Counted from the stretch's first letter, positions 35,640-46,570 are shown. The stretch is 64,000 bases of DNA from Topomyia yanbarensis (GCF_030247195.1 NC_080672.1:27659906-27723905); one strand, 5' to 3'. The notes: generated by a model from the letters alone, not told the origin. Numbers and translations are program-made.

Positions 35640-36310
35640 GGGAATGTGTTTTATATTGAAGGACAAGTTGTTGGTAGTTGGAAATCAATAGTTTTGGACA
35701 TATTCAATGCACAGGGGGTCCGCCGATGCGTTAAAATTGAATTTTTTCAACTTTTCGGGAAAGTGTTTTATATAAGGCAATCCATGAGACGTTTCTGGTC
35801 AGCTGATTATTTCTTTTTTACTTCTTCTGACGTTACTCCGAAAGGTACGATGTCCGACAATATCGTTGATTCGAACCAACATCAAACGAATCGGATTAAC
35901 GAAAGATGTTTGTCGGACGAATTTTCTGTTCGCAGGAGTAGACTTGTTGACAGAACCCACCGCTGTATTGTCAAACAAACGTCTAATGGATTGCCTAATT
36001 GAAGGACAAGTTGTTGGTAGTTCAAAATCAATAGTTTTGGACATTTTCAATGCACAGGGGGGTCCGCCGATGTGTCAAAATGGATTTTTTCAACTTTTTG
36101 GGAAAGTGTTTTATATTGATGGACAAGTTGTTGGTAGTTGAAAATCAATACTTTTGGACAGTTTCAATGCACAGGGGGTCCGCCGATGCGTTAAAATTGA
36201 TTTCTTTCAACTTTTCGGGAAAGTGTTTTATATTGATGGACAAGTTGTTGGTAGTTTAAAATCAATAGTTTTGAACATTTTCAATGCACAGGGGGGTCCG
36301 CCGATGCGTC
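35640..36310 (+). repeat. Tandem array of ~117-bp repeat (left arm)
   Basis: Units carry GTGTTTTATATTGATGGACA, AATCAATAGTTTTGGACA, TTTCAATGCACAGGGGG and TCCGCCGATGCGT. Unit starts are near 35640, 35759, 36101 and 36218. The array is split by a small MITE at about 35774-36000. Short frames here (such as 35646-36002 and 36050-36259) are the repeat read through and are not genes. Confidence 0.85.
35774..36000. mobile_element. Small MITE nested in the tandem array
   Basis: AGGCAATCCATGAGACGTTT at the left pairs with the complement of AAACGTCTAATGGATTGCCT at the right. It interrupts a repeat unit between TTTTATAT and TTGAAGG. About 227 bp; the target duplication is not clear. Confidence 0.7.
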
Positions 36311-38164
36311 AAAATTGATTTTTTTTGGAGAATTGTTATGTTTATTTCTTTCTTTTTGATAAATATGAGGCTGACGATTTTGTCACGTCAAAAGCTGACA
36401 AAATTGGAGATAAACAAAATCGGGGGCTGATAAAGGTCTTTTCTTTGTCTACAATAATTTAAGGCTAAAGATTGCGTTATCCATTTTTTTATTTTTCGAG
36501 CAATTCAAAATTGTTCAAGTTGTTACTTAGAAAAGTTAATAAAGTGAAGACCCGATTTTATCAGCTCCCGATTTTGTCTACCCAGATTTTATCAGCTTTC
36601 TAACCCGATTTTGTCAGCCCCTGATTTTACCAGCTTTTTAACCCGTTTTTGTCAGCCTCATATTAACATATGTTTGATAAGCTCTAGCAGACGAACCAAG
36701 TCCAATTCGTGTAAATCCTTTCTTGAGCATATTTTCCGTGCCTTAGAGTTTTTTTTTTAATTTTGCGCTGGAAGACCACCTTAAGTGAAATTTATACAAT
36801 ATCAGAAAAAGTTATAAGCCTATGTTTAGGGACTATAGAAGAATACATTAACAGCTTCGGTTTATAATAGTAAATTAAGTGTTTATTATAGTAAATTAAG
36901 AGTAAAAACGAAATTAAAGTTTGTTTTGCTATTGTTAGGATTATATTGATTTGTAGACAGAGCTGCGCTAAATAAATTTAAGTGTTGGATACGTTGTACA
37001 TAAAAACGTATTGACTCCAAAAATACGTCTGTTGAACTTTTTTTTTCATAACTAGTTCGTCGGGATAATGACGGATATCAATATTTTTGTAATTATCTTT
37101 GTTTTTGGAACGAGTTTGACGAGTGGGTTTTGAAATACCGTCATCGGTGATTACTTTACGCCAAAAATAGAACGTTTTGTACATTACACTCAAGAACTAC
37201 GATCACGCAACATCAAATTTGAAACTGTTCGATGTTTTACATGTGGAACAAGTACCTCCAAAGTCATTGAAAAGAACTTTTGGAAAATCAAGATTGAACG
37301 TGAAATCTAAAGAGCTAAAATTGGCGTAAAGTCACCCCCACAAGGGGGCTCCATTACGCCAAAATTTTTTTTTCGCGAAATCATGTTAACTCCTTGATTT
37401 ATTGTAATGGATTATGCTCGTTATTTATGTGTGAAAGCAAATGAATGTAGTGCTCGTAAAAATAAAAGGATGTGTTCAAAAAATGCGTACCACGCATCCA
37501 ATAACCTTGTTTTGGAGAGTCGATAAGTCCTACAATGAAAAAAGCAAGCCGAGAAAAAAAAGCTCTACATGATATACTTGATATTGATGATATTGAGCCT
37601 TAAGACTTAGACCACCTTGTTTTAGTATTTTTTCTAAAAGTAGTTTTAATTGTGTTACGGAGTGCAAAGCCTTTTCCAACAGAAACGTTTTAATGGTCAG
37701 GTCAGTTCGGGAAATATTTTTTAGAGGTGCGCCGCCTCTAATTTTTACCTACAATCGGCGGCGGCGTGGCGCACGCCTCTAATATTTTTTTCTTTCTTTT
37801 TAATAAATCGAAGCTATTAAAATATTCTTCTATCGTCCCTAGACATAGCCTCGTAATCCTTTCGGATTATTTCGTAAAAATTTCCCTTAAGGAGGTCTTC
37901 CAGCGCAAAATTTAAAATAAATGATTTTTTTGGTTTTTGCTAATTTTGCATCTCTAAGACAAGAAAAATATGCTCCATAAAGGATTTACTATTTTGCCAA
38001 TTATAGAACCTCGTCCTTCACATAGTGAAAAAATAATCTTTTTAAAAACAAATCTACTTTGAAAATTTGTTCGAGGTATGTCTCTTTTGCTTAAACATTT
38101 ATCAAAAGCCCCCACTGTTTAATATTTGTAATACATTGGCAGACCCCAAGCTCATTTAAAATGT

Positions 38165-38720
38165 CAACAATTGATTTTTATCTGCCAACAACTTGCCCTT
38201 CACTATAAAACACTTTCCCAAAAAGTTGAAATCATTCCCAATTAGATACTTCGACAGAGCCTCCTGTACATTGAAAATGTCCAAAACTATTGTTTTTAAC
38301 AGCCCTCAACTTGCCTTTCAATATAAAACAATCCTAAAAAGTTGAAAAAATTCCATTTTAACACATCGGCGGACCCCCCTGTATATTGAAAATGTCCGAA
38401 ACTATTGATTTTCAACAGCCTTCGACTTACCCTTCAATATAAAACACTTTCCCAAAAAGTTGAAAAAAAAATCTATTTTGACACATCGGCGGACTCTCTT
38501 GTGCATTGGAAATGTCCAAAACTATTGATTTTCAACAGCCCTCAACTTGCCTTTCAATATAAAACACTTTCTCGAAAAGTTGAAAAAAATCCATTTTGAC
38601 ACATCGGCGGACCCCCCTGTGCATTGAAAATGTCCAAAACTATTGATTTTCAATAGCCCTCAACTTGTCTTTCAATATAAAACACTTTCCCAAAAATTTG
38701 AAAAAAAATTCATCTTGGCT
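38165..38720 (-). repeat. Tandem array of ~117-bp repeat (right arm, inverted)
   Basis: Five units in reverse orientation to 35640-36310. Each holds ATAAAACACTTTCCCAAAAA (or a variant), ACACATCGGCGGAC and AAAATGTCCAAAACTATTGA. Unit spacing is about 115-120 bp. Confidence 0.85.
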
Positions 38721-38784
38721 CATTGACACCCCTAACATATCCATAATGTTCGAAAATAGATAATGATCATTGATCCAAGAATTA

Positions 38785-39065
38785 AATCAAATCGCAATCA
38801 TGGCTGATAATGCTCACTTGTGATTTTTTCCGAATTGCTCGCTGCAGATAGAATCATGCCGTGATCACCCTCTCAATTATCAAATTCAACCACAGATCAA
38901 AATCACCACTGATAGAGGGCAAGAAAAAATCGGTAGTGATTTTTGTGAGATGATCTTTTGATAGTTAAGAGAGTGATCACGGCATGATTTTATCGGCAGT
39001 GAGAATTTTCGAAAAAATCATAAGCGATAATTATCAGCCATGATTGCGGTTTGATTTTTTTTGAT
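38785..39065. repeat. Internal hairpin in the right end of the foldback element
   Basis: CAATCATGGCTGATAATG near 38798 pairs with the complementary ATTATCAGCCATGATTG ending near 39050. Inner pairs include ATCATGCCGTGATCAC with GTGATCACGGCATGAT. The right terminal region therefore folds on itself independently of the left arm. Confidence 0.7.
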
Positions 39066-39092
39066 TATGATTTTCCCAGCACCGGTTGGTAT

Positions 39093-40140
39093 GTCTATTT
39101 TATGGGCCATTTTTTCGCTTTCCCATTGATTTGGTTTGAGATTTTTAGCACTGATGTTGTCCTATGCTGATTTGAGCGATTCTCTGAGTCCTGCCACTAT
39201 CCCATGTAGTATGTGTAATCAAAAACATCGCGAAGCATCAAGTTCTAAATGTTCTCAAACGATATAATATCCAAAGAGTGATAAGAGTTATAAGAAATGT
39301 CTCATCACACTGTTAGGTGGATTAAACACGTTTTTATAGCTGAAACTTCTGTAACCTTGAGAATCAGTTTGGTAAAGCTGTTCTTCACCATTCATTGAGA
39401 AACGAAAATAAACAACGTTAGCATACTTCCCATTCCCGTCTCTTTTATTCTGCTGTAATTTTTATGCATTTTATAACATATACTTCTAGTAAGCATTCAA
39501 TGAGTAGATAGACCGAATATGCCCAATGCATAAAATTTACAGTAGAAAAAACGAGAGGCAGATTGAAAAGTATGCTATGGATGACTAAATAAAGTTCTCC
39601 GTGTTCGTTTTAAGCTAGCTCCCGCCGAAATAGAAAATAGACTAAGTATCGCCACCGTCGTCTTCGGTAGTTGGAAGCAGATTGGATAAAATTGTTAAAC
39701 TTCGTTGAAACTAATAAATATTGAGTGACTTATCTGAGCAAACATCACTTAAATGAATGACTTTAAAGCTCTTGATTTAGAATACGAGCGCTACGTTCTA
39801 AACCACTTTGCGGACTACACCGTTTCTGTTAACCAAGCAAATTATTTTGCTTTTGTACTGTTCTACTGATCTACTATTTTTGAACGAAGCATATCGGCAC
39901 AATATTAATCAATTTTCGCTGAAACATCTACCATTCGTCCAACAAATTTGCTGAAAGGCAAAAAAATCAACATCACAGCAATTTTGATCCAACAACATGC
40001 TAATTGTGGAGCTCAAACGAATAAAACAGGAAATTCGTCGAAAGTTATGCCGAAACAAGAGCTACCGAATATTAATTAAATTAAATTCCCACTCTCAACC
40101 CGCACTTATCTCATTCAACTAAATTGACTCTCAATAGTCG
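39093..40140. other. Gene-less AT-rich stretch
   Basis: Apart from the hairpin at 39419-39577, I see no named feature. Confidence 0.4.
39419..39577. repeat. Hairpin MITE core
   Basis: TAGCATACTTCCCATTCCCG near 39419 pairs with a complementary arm ending AAAAGTATGCTA at 39577. The arms continue inward through CTCTTTTATTCTGCTGTAA / TTACAGTAGAAAAAACGAG and ATGCAT. Mismatches are moderate. No target duplication is seen. Confidence 0.65.
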
Positions 40141-41180
40141 GGAATTCCGCATAAACACTGGCAAACCGGTCGTACTTGTGAAGATCGTTTTCATCGAACG
40201 CGAGAAAGCGTAAAACCTGACCGGGCTAATTGAAAACTACTCGACGGGAAAACTGCTGCCGGCAGCGGGGGCAACCGATTTTTCCCTACCGCAGAACAAC
40301 CACCAGAGCTCACGGCATCCAGCGGTGATGTAGGTTCAATCGATTTCACAGCTGCTACCGGATGACCGGTAGCTGTGCTAATTGCGGGGTTGTAGCTAGT
40401 ATAGGATCTTCGCAGTACCGAAAACTTTAGTGTCACCCAGTTCGACCCTGATCACGCAACCGTTGAACTCGAGTACTTTGCGCCAGCTTTGCCCCGGAAC
40501 GAGCGAAATATTTTCTTTCGGTTCTGTTCTACCCCTTCGGGTAAGTATCGCAACCGATCTGCATTCACTGTGAAGCAGCATCCACATCCTCGACGAGTAC
40601 GACTGCCAGTAGTAGTGCTTTGGAAATCGAAACCATTCGCCGGATTAGTATTGCCCAGTGCAAGGGAGTTAAGGTCTTATTCAAAGCACGAAATTTATTG
40701 CTTTCAGTTGTAAATTTGGCTGCTTTTTCCGGTCGGGCAGATGTGAGGCTAGCCAAAAATAGATCCATGCCATTGGAATGGCAAAATCCCGACTCCACCT
40801 CCTGGGTTGATGGTGGCGCGGGTGAAGTGTAAATGGAATCTTTTAAAAACTTTTGAATCTCTTTTTACTTTTCCACGAACCGAAACCGAGTTCGGCGCGA
40901 CGAGATGAGATAGGTCAGATTTTATCTCCTCTTCAAATATGAATTTCAAATTTGACTCCTCGACCATTGCCGAGTTTCGATGGTGCTTGGCTATGTGAGA
41001 CACAATGAAGTCCATTTTCCAGTGTCGCTGCAGAGATGCTAATACATTTCAAAGTGCAGGATTTGGTTGGATTCTGGCAAGCGGCGTCAGAAGTGAAAAT
41101 CGTACCTCGTTTTAAGGGTGGCCTGGTTTGGAACCCGCTACCGCACCGAAATGATGACGATTGAATGATCAATCGACGTG
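40141..41180. other. GC-richer unassigned block
   Basis: Composition rises and overlapping frames of 63-88 codons appear on both strands. One minus-strand frame (40798-40565) contains MVSISKALLLAVVLVEDVDA, which looks like a signal peptide and ends near a possible donor (ACA|GTGAAT). That is weak evidence for a host 5' exon on the minus strand. No domain is recognised. Confidence 0.25.
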
Positions 41181-42074
41181 TTCAGCGCTGTGCTATCATG
41201 CATACGCGGGATACTATTTAACCATTCAAGAATTGAAGAGTTTCCGTCCGTTTCGCTGAACTGGCACTGTGTGCCGTCGAATCAAAGTGGATGAAAAACG
41301 ACTGCTTTGACAATAATGGAAATTAAATCGCGTTTTCCATTCTCGATACAAGCGCGGGTGCTCAGTGTGTTGTGGGCTCAACAACATATTGGTAGCTAAG
41401 GTCGTTGATGTTTTACACCGAAATAACGGTTCAGTTCCGGTCGAAATTGTTGTTCCATAGTATCAGTGTTTGCATTTCCCGATGGATCGATGGATGGATG
41501 GATGCTTGTTTGCTTTGGCAAAGTGCAACGCTTATCTGTACGTGAAGCACGATGGAAAGCTCACGTATCGGTGATGTACATACTATCCACAGCAAGGTTA
41601 GTTTCCATGGTGATAATTGTCGGAAGAGGGTTTCTAATTGATTTTTAAGGGTCTTGTTAGTTAAACTTTTCTCAAGTGTATGCTGATTGAGTATCAAAAC
41701 GTTGGTTAACTTTATTAAATATAAATGTAACTGTGCTACTCCCACGTTGTAGGTTCTATGTGCAGTGTATTCAAACATAGCGTGCGTGCGGTATTTCGAA
41801 CATATTATGGCGGCAAAGTGAAATGGCTAGCTACGATCAAATATGTAGTTCACTGAAACTCGGTCTTGGGATAGAGTTGGTGCAATAGTTGATGATTTTC
41901 TAATTAACGTTCATTGCTTCGGTACGTATTGTAACGAACAAGCGACTTTTATCGTAAAAATTGACATTCTAACACTTAATTTTTTCACCGGAATCTCAGC
42001 ATTTTTGGCAACTTGTGCCACGATTCGAACAGCCGAGCACTCGTCAAATTCATTTTTCGCTGAGATTTCAGTAA
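41181..42074. other. Gene-less stretch
   Basis: A short ATGG run (41482-41503) and short frames only. Confidence 0.4.
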
Positions 42075-42830
42075 AATCTTTAACTGTGTGTGATTGTTGA
42101 TAAGTGAATATTTGTTCCTGTCACACTCGTAGGTATTTGTTTTGTAGCCGTTTGTTGTTTGGCATAAGATAACGATGTGCTGTTTACGGTTATAGTAGGT
42201 GGGGTTTTCTTAGCTGCTTTTGCACAAAGTTTTCCGTACTGCATTGTCTTTTTGAAGAATTCGTGCATAGGAATCTACCATGGCTGCATAACCAGTATTG
42301 TCTGATGAAACGTCCCATTTTCGGTTGATCCGCATAAAATGGTTTCGTATGAAAAAGTTGGTTAATACGGAATCATTCTCATCACAAGAACAACGTTAGG
42401 GACACCCGGGAAAATGCGAAGTTACAGCTCTTATGGAAGCCACTTCTCCGTATCTTGACATAAATTTGTTAATCACGACGTCAGGTGCGTGTGTAGATAA
42501 TTCGTGTAAGCACATCTCTTTAGAGCCCTTACCTATAAATACCGGGATGATGATAACGTGGCAGCTTTCGTTGGTGTGCTGCACGTTGTTCCGCGAAAAA
42601 ACGACTAATGTTTGATATGGTGCATTTGTAGGGCTTTAACTTCTCCCGGATTGAGCACAATCTGCATATTTAGTAATTGTGGCACTTCCAGAGTAACTGA
42701 TCTTACAGGACATTTCCAAAAATCAATAGCAACACAATTCGTCTGCAGTTGTTTTTGCCGTGTATCGATAGCGGAACGATTTTTAGTTTCTATTCTGGGC
42801 GAGATGAGAAGGTAGACCGACCTTAATTAA
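42075..42830 (-). pseudogene. LINE ORF1 (gag-like) remnant
   Basis: Minus strand, broken by stops and frameshifts. The pieces, in order, resemble a LINE ORF1 of the type with an RRM-like fold followed by a CCHC region. They include a segment with LNPGEVKALQMHHI, then VIIIPVFIG, then RYGEVASIRAVTSHFPGCP, then GKLCAKAAKKTPP near the end (42230-42180), where the zinc-knuckle would close. ORF1 proteins coat LINE RNA. No ORF2 follows within the window, so this is a fragment. Assignment rests on motif order only. Confidence 0.5.
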
Positions 42831-43223
42831 CCGGTGATTAAAATGGATAATTTTTGTGTTTTTATAGCAAGCTCAAGGAATTTTTCTTCTAGGTAGAGTT
42901 AGCATTAAACCAAGTATACATGCAAATCTGTTTACAGATCAGTGATCAAACGCGTATACCAAATTGAGACGAGGTTTTCGACTGCGATCGAATCCCATTT
43001 CTAAAGGCACTGAATCGTCAATTTAAACAGTCGGCATGTCAAACGAAAGAAGCGAGGAAGGGTGGGTACATTATCGAAAGCTATTTTTTTCTTTTGCTGT
43101 GTCGATAAAGAAGGGAAGAGTTACTTTTAAAAAAACACGTCTCTATGTTAACATTGCTGACAGCCACTAACGTGCTTCTGAACTAGCTCTATTCTGGCAC
43201 ACTATTTCGCCTTTTCCGAAACT
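42831..43223. other. Gene-less flank of the gypsy element
   Basis: AT-rich, with no coding signal. It ends at the 5-bp duplication. Confidence 0.4.
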
Positions 43224-43228
43224 AAGTG

Positions 43229-43427
43229 TGTAGTATATTAACCTTGGTCATTCCTTATAAATAAATAAATATATTTGGCAACACAGTTATTCTTAAAACA
43301 AAAATCGCGCGCTGTTTAACGGTCACTTCTTGTGTCGCTTAAACGAATAAGTAATTAAAAGTATGATTAAAATTACGAGTTTCTCGCGCGTATTACTCCC
43401 GTAAAGAAACTTCCCACATACATAACA
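43229..43427 (+). repeat. 5' LTR
   Basis: Starts TGTAGTATATTAACC and ends ACATACATAACA (TG...CA). TATAAATA at 43256-43263 could serve as the promoter TATA. It differs from the 3' LTR at two sites, a T/C change in GCGCTGTTTAACGG and a C/T change in TATTACTCCCG. Confidence 0.95.
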
Positions 43428-43430
43428 TTT

Positions 43431-43448
43431 TGGTGTCAGAAGTGGGAT
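43431..43448 (+). other. Primer binding site
   Basis: TGGTGTCAGAAGTGGGAT starts three bases after the LTR. It begins TGG as expected for pairing with a tRNA CCA end. From memory it matches the 3' end of a leucine tRNA. Confidence 0.8.
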
Positions 43449-43559
43449 CTGGATACTAAACACGGTTAAAGTGTGAAAAGGTCACTAGTCCCGGTGTAAA
43501 GTACAGTTCCGTAAACGAGGTCACAATTCTCAACTGCGTAGTTGCATCCTAATATCACG

Positions 43560-43574
43560 ATGCAGGATGGCTGA
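43560..43574 (+). CDS. Four-codon upstream ORF
   Basis: ATG CAG GAT GGC TGA overlaps the start of the main frame (ATG at 43567). It could reduce initiation at the Gag start or be neutral. Confidence 0.3.
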   Translation: MQDG

Positions 43575-46458
43575 GTTGTGCCGGGTGTTTACTGAAGCTC
43601 TAAAGGTCGCTGTAGGACAAGTAAATATTGGACATCAAAATCCCCCAGGAGATGCCGCAGTACAGCAACCGAAACCACCGTCTTTTTCGATGAATGAATA
43701 TCGCTCGTCAGAAGGAAGTTCTGTCGCCGATTACTTTAAGCGATTTGAATGGGCGTTACAGTTAAGTGCTATTTCGGAGGAGCAGTACGGAAACTACGCT
43801 CGCGTACATATGGGAGCCGAGCTTAACAACGTTTTGAAAGTTTTGGTTAGTCCGAATGATCCAGCACAAGTAGCATACAACGAACTTCGGGACAGGTTAA
43901 TTCGTCATTTCGACCGACCAAAAAATAAGTTTGTGGAGAGTATTAAATTCAGAAATATCGTGCAAGAAAATAATGAATCGATCGCTCAGTTCACTCTCCG
44001 TCTGAAGCACGGTGCCGTCAGTTGCGAATACGGCGACTTTCTCGATCGAATGCTGATCGAACAGCTGTTACATGGATTAGAATCCAGAGGAATGTGTGAT
44101 GAAATTATTGCACGGAGTCCGGCGACGTTTGAAGCAGCTTTTGACATCGCAAATACGTTGGAAGCAACCCGAAATACCGCAAGGGACGTGAGAGCTGCTA
44201 ATTCACTTGTACCCGAGTCAACAAACAAGTTGGGTTACGAGACTCCAAGAACAAGAAAAGGTAATCGTGATTTGCTTCGACATCAATCGTCTCGACGGGA
44301 AAGAGAAACGCAGCAACAATGTAAACAAACCAGGGAGCGTTATAGCTGCAATGGTTGCGGAGGTCAACACCAGCGGAATCAATGCCAATTCCATGACGCA
44401 AAATGCTTCATCTGCGCAAAACGAGGCCACATCGCAAAAGTATGTAAGTCGATAAAACCACAACAGAATCAATCCACCGACAAGGTGGAAGAAAATCTTC
44501 CGGCTGCGGATATTGACATGGTACAATCGCTAGGTAAAGTTCATGATATCGGCGCACCAGGTAAGCAGATAATCAATGTTAAGATTGACGGATCCAATCT
44601 GGCAATGGAGCTGGATACGGGAGCCCCCTGTGGAATAGTTAGCGAAACCACACTGCGGGCAATAAAACCGAGCTTTACGCTAGAACGAACGGATAGGCAG
44701 TTTTCAAGTTACACCGGGCATCCCATTCAATGTTTCGGTCGGGTCCCAGTAAATGTCACTGTCGGGTCCACCATGCATAGACTTTCGTTGTATGTTGTAG
44801 CAGGAGATTCGGACACACTTTTTGGACGGGAATGGATTTCGCATTTCATCGATGAGATAGATTTAAATCGGCTCTTTTCAACTGTAAATCCAGTCCTAAA
44901 CCTAAGCACTGGTGAAACGAAAATGTCTTATGACCAGGAATTACGTCTCTCGCAGTTGTTAGAGGATTATGACAACGTCTTCAGTAGCAGTCCGGGTGAG
45001 TTAGCGGGTCCTCCGGCAAGTGTTCATCTTAAGCCGGGAACATCACCGATTTTCGCAAGAGCTCGCGATGTGCCGTTCGCTTTACATAGTCAATATGCAC
45101 AGGAAATCGATAAAAAAATAAAAAAAACAAAAAAAACAACAAATAACAAACTGTTTTTATGCGAAGGAGAGGAACGAGATGAGTTTGATTGGTTTGCATT
45201 GCATCAAATCCAACAGTTACCGGTACGTGCTGAACACATTGCTCGCGAGACTCGCAAGGATTCTCACTTAGGAAGAATTGTTCAGAATCTGGAAGCGGGC
45301 CGAAACCTAAGTGGTGTTGGTTACAAGACTCCAGAGGCAAACTACACACTGGCTGCAAACTGTCTGCTCTACGAACATCGTGTGGTCATACCACCAACTC
45401 TTCGTCAACCGATTTTAAATGACCTCCACACAGCACATATCGGAATAGTCAAAATGAAAAGTTTGGCCCGTTCATTTGTCTACTGGCCTGGTATAGACTC
45501 TGACATAGAACGCACTGCGAAGTGTTGTACCGAATGTGCACAACAAGCTCACGCACCACCAAAGTTCAACAAACACCATTGGGAATATCCGCAAGTTCCA
45601 TGGGAGCGTGTCCATGTGGACTACGCAGGTCCAGTGGCAGGCGCTATGTTGCTGGTTGTAGTCGACGCTTACAGTAAGTGGTTCGAGGTCAAGGTTACAC
45701 ATTCAACAACAGCAGAAGCTACAATCAAAATACTCGATGAGCTGTTCGCATCGTATGGGACACCGGTAACCGTTGTTTCCGACAATGGTCCTCAGTTTAC
45801 CGCAGCTGAATTTAAAGAATTTTTACAACAATCAGGAGTAAAGTATCACAAATTGTCAGCGCCGTATCACCCAGCTACCAACGGTCAGGCTGAACGATAC
45901 GTGCAGACTGTGAAGGATGCTCTAAAGGCGATGGGAACCACCACTAACTCGCTCCAGCAGAACCTTAAAGTGTTTCTTCGGCAATACCGCCTAGCACCGC
46001 ACATAGCAACCAGCGAATCACCAGCCAAATTATTTCTAGGACGAAATATTCGAACGCGTTTGGACTTGGTCAGACCAGAAACCCTCAGTAGCAAGATGCT
46101 TCAGAAGCAACAAACAACCTTTGTGCCTTCCTTCCGTGAATTTAACCCGGGTCAACAAGTCTATTTTCTCTCCGGAAACCCCCGGATGGATAAGTGGGTT
46201 CCTGGAATAATCACAGTCCGACAAGGAGATCTGCACTACGAGATTGAGTTCCAAGGCAGAAAGTTCAAGCGTCACGTTGATCAAATACGATCGAAGCCTG
46301 AGATCGATACCTTAGTTAGATCGCCATCCATTGAAAAGTCAATTGATGGAGATGAACAAAGACAGCTACACTTTTATGAGACAGGTGAAACTGTCACCAG
46401 GCTACCACCCCGAAGCAGATCCCCATCTGCTCCGTTACCTCCAGAGCTACATTCTTAA
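43567..46458 (+). CDS. Gag-protease-integrase fusion ORF (RT/RNase H deleted)
   Basis: 963 codons. Gag-like region about residues 1-250 (YFKRFEWAL, LRDRLIRHFDRPKNKFVES). Zinc knuckles at 261-273 (C-X2-C-X3-H-X4-C) and 280-293 (C-X2-C-X4-H-X4-C). Protease active site DTGA at 350-353. The RT entry sequence (VPFALHSQYAQEIDK) breaks at about 516-528 in a Lys/Thr/Asn-rich bridge coded by A-rich DNA, then passes to the post-RNase H linker. Integrase: HTAH and CTEC zinc motif, catalytic D685, D739 and E776 (HVDYAG, SDNGPQF, NGQAERY), then a GPY-like segment (WVPGIITVRQGDLHYEI) near 878-894. No polymerase motif is present. The stop at 46456 is followed in frame by 33 more open codons ending in an Arg/Pro-rich tail, so it is probably premature. 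The start is the first long-frame ATG after the PBS. Confidence 0.95.
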   Translation: MAELCRVFTEALKVAVGQVNIGHQNPPGDAAVQQPKPPSFSMNEYRSSEGSSVADYFKRFEWALQLSAISEEQYGNYARVHMGAELNNVLKVLVSPNDPAQVAYNELRDRLIRHFDRPKNKFVESIKFRNIVQENNESIAQFTLRLKHGAVSCEYGDFLDRMLIEQLLHGLESRGMCDEIIARSPATFEAAFDIANTLEATRNTARDVRAANSLVPESTNKLGYETPRTRKGNRDLLRHQSSRRERETQQQCKQTRERYSCNGCGGQHQRNQCQFHDAKCFICAKRGHIAKVCKSIKPQQNQSTDKVEENLPAADIDMVQSLGKVHDIGAPGKQIINVKIDGSNLAMELDTGAPCGIVSETTLRAIKPSFTLERTDRQFSSYTGHPIQCFGRVPVNVTVGSTMHRLSLYVVAGDSDTLFGREWISHFIDEIDLNRLFSTVNPVLNLSTGETKMSYDQELRLSQLLEDYDNVFSSSPGELAGPPASVHLKPGTSPIFARARDVPFALHSQYAQEIDKKIKKTKKTTNNKLFLCEGEERDEFDWFALHQIQQLPVRAEHIARETRKDSHLGRIVQNLEAGRNLSGVGYKTPEANYTLAANCLLYEHRVVIPPTLRQPILNDLHTAHIGIVKMKSLARSFVYWPGIDSDIERTAKCCTECAQQAHAPPKFNKHHWEYPQVPWERVHVDYAGPVAGAMLLVVVDAYSKWFEVKVTHSTTAEATIKILDELFASYGTPVTVVSDNGPQFTAAEFKEFLQQSGVKYHKLSAPYHPATNGQAERYVQTVKDALKAMGTTTNSLQQNLKVFLRQYRLAPHIATSESPAKLFLGRNIRTRLDLVRPETLSSKMLQKQQTTFVPSFREFNPGQQVYFLSGNPRMDKWVPGIITVRQGDLHYEIEFQGRKFKRHVDQIRSKPEIDTLVRSPSIEKSIDGDEQRQLHFYETGETVTRLPPRSRSPSAPLPPELHS
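45106..45150 (+). other. A-rich deletion junction in the gypsy ORF
   Basis: The DNA here is almost all A with a few T and C. Left of it lies the first part of RT; right of it is sequence normally found after RNase H. The reading frame is kept across. This marks the joint of the internal deletion. Confidence 0.8.
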
Positions 46459-46560
46459 CCAGCAAACAGCAGTCTGATTAGTCATAGCGAAGGCGTCCTT
46501 CCATCTGTAATGCGCAAATCGACGAGAGAGCGTCGTCCACCTCGACGGTTCTCTCCATGA
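46459..46560 (+). pseudogene. In-frame tail after a premature stop
   Basis: 33 codons and a TGA continue the main frame after TAA at 46456. The end (STRERRPPRRFSP) has the Arg/Pro-rich pattern seen at the C-terminus of many Ty3/gypsy pol proteins. The TAA is therefore probably a nonsense mutation. Confidence 0.65.
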
Positions 46561-46570
46561 AGCAGTATTT

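Larger units (their letters stand above)
35253..39092. mobile_element. 3.8-kb hAT-like foldback element with tandem-repeat arms
   Basis: The element is 35261-39084. Ends CAGTGCTGGGAAAATCA and TGATTTTCCCAGCACCG are inverted repeats with one mismatch at position 2. It is flanked by exact 8-bp duplications GTTGGTAT (35253-35260 and 39085-39092). Each arm has an ATCA-rich outer part, then an array of ~117-bp repeats (35640-36310; mirrored 38165-38720), then a further inverted segment (36660-36880 with 37790-38010). The unpaired centre is about 36880-37790 and has no recognised ORF. 8-bp duplications suggest hAT transposition; tandem repeats inside long arms recall Drosophila foldback (FB) elements. 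Confidence 0.85.

Noticed and set aside
35646..36259. Plus-strand frames of 69-118 codons with recurring similar peptides
   Set aside because: They are the 117-bp tandem repeat read through, with no coding constraint visible.
44198..44526. Frames of 67-102 codons on the other strand or frame of the gypsy ORF
   Set aside because: Shadows of the Gag-PR-IN frame.
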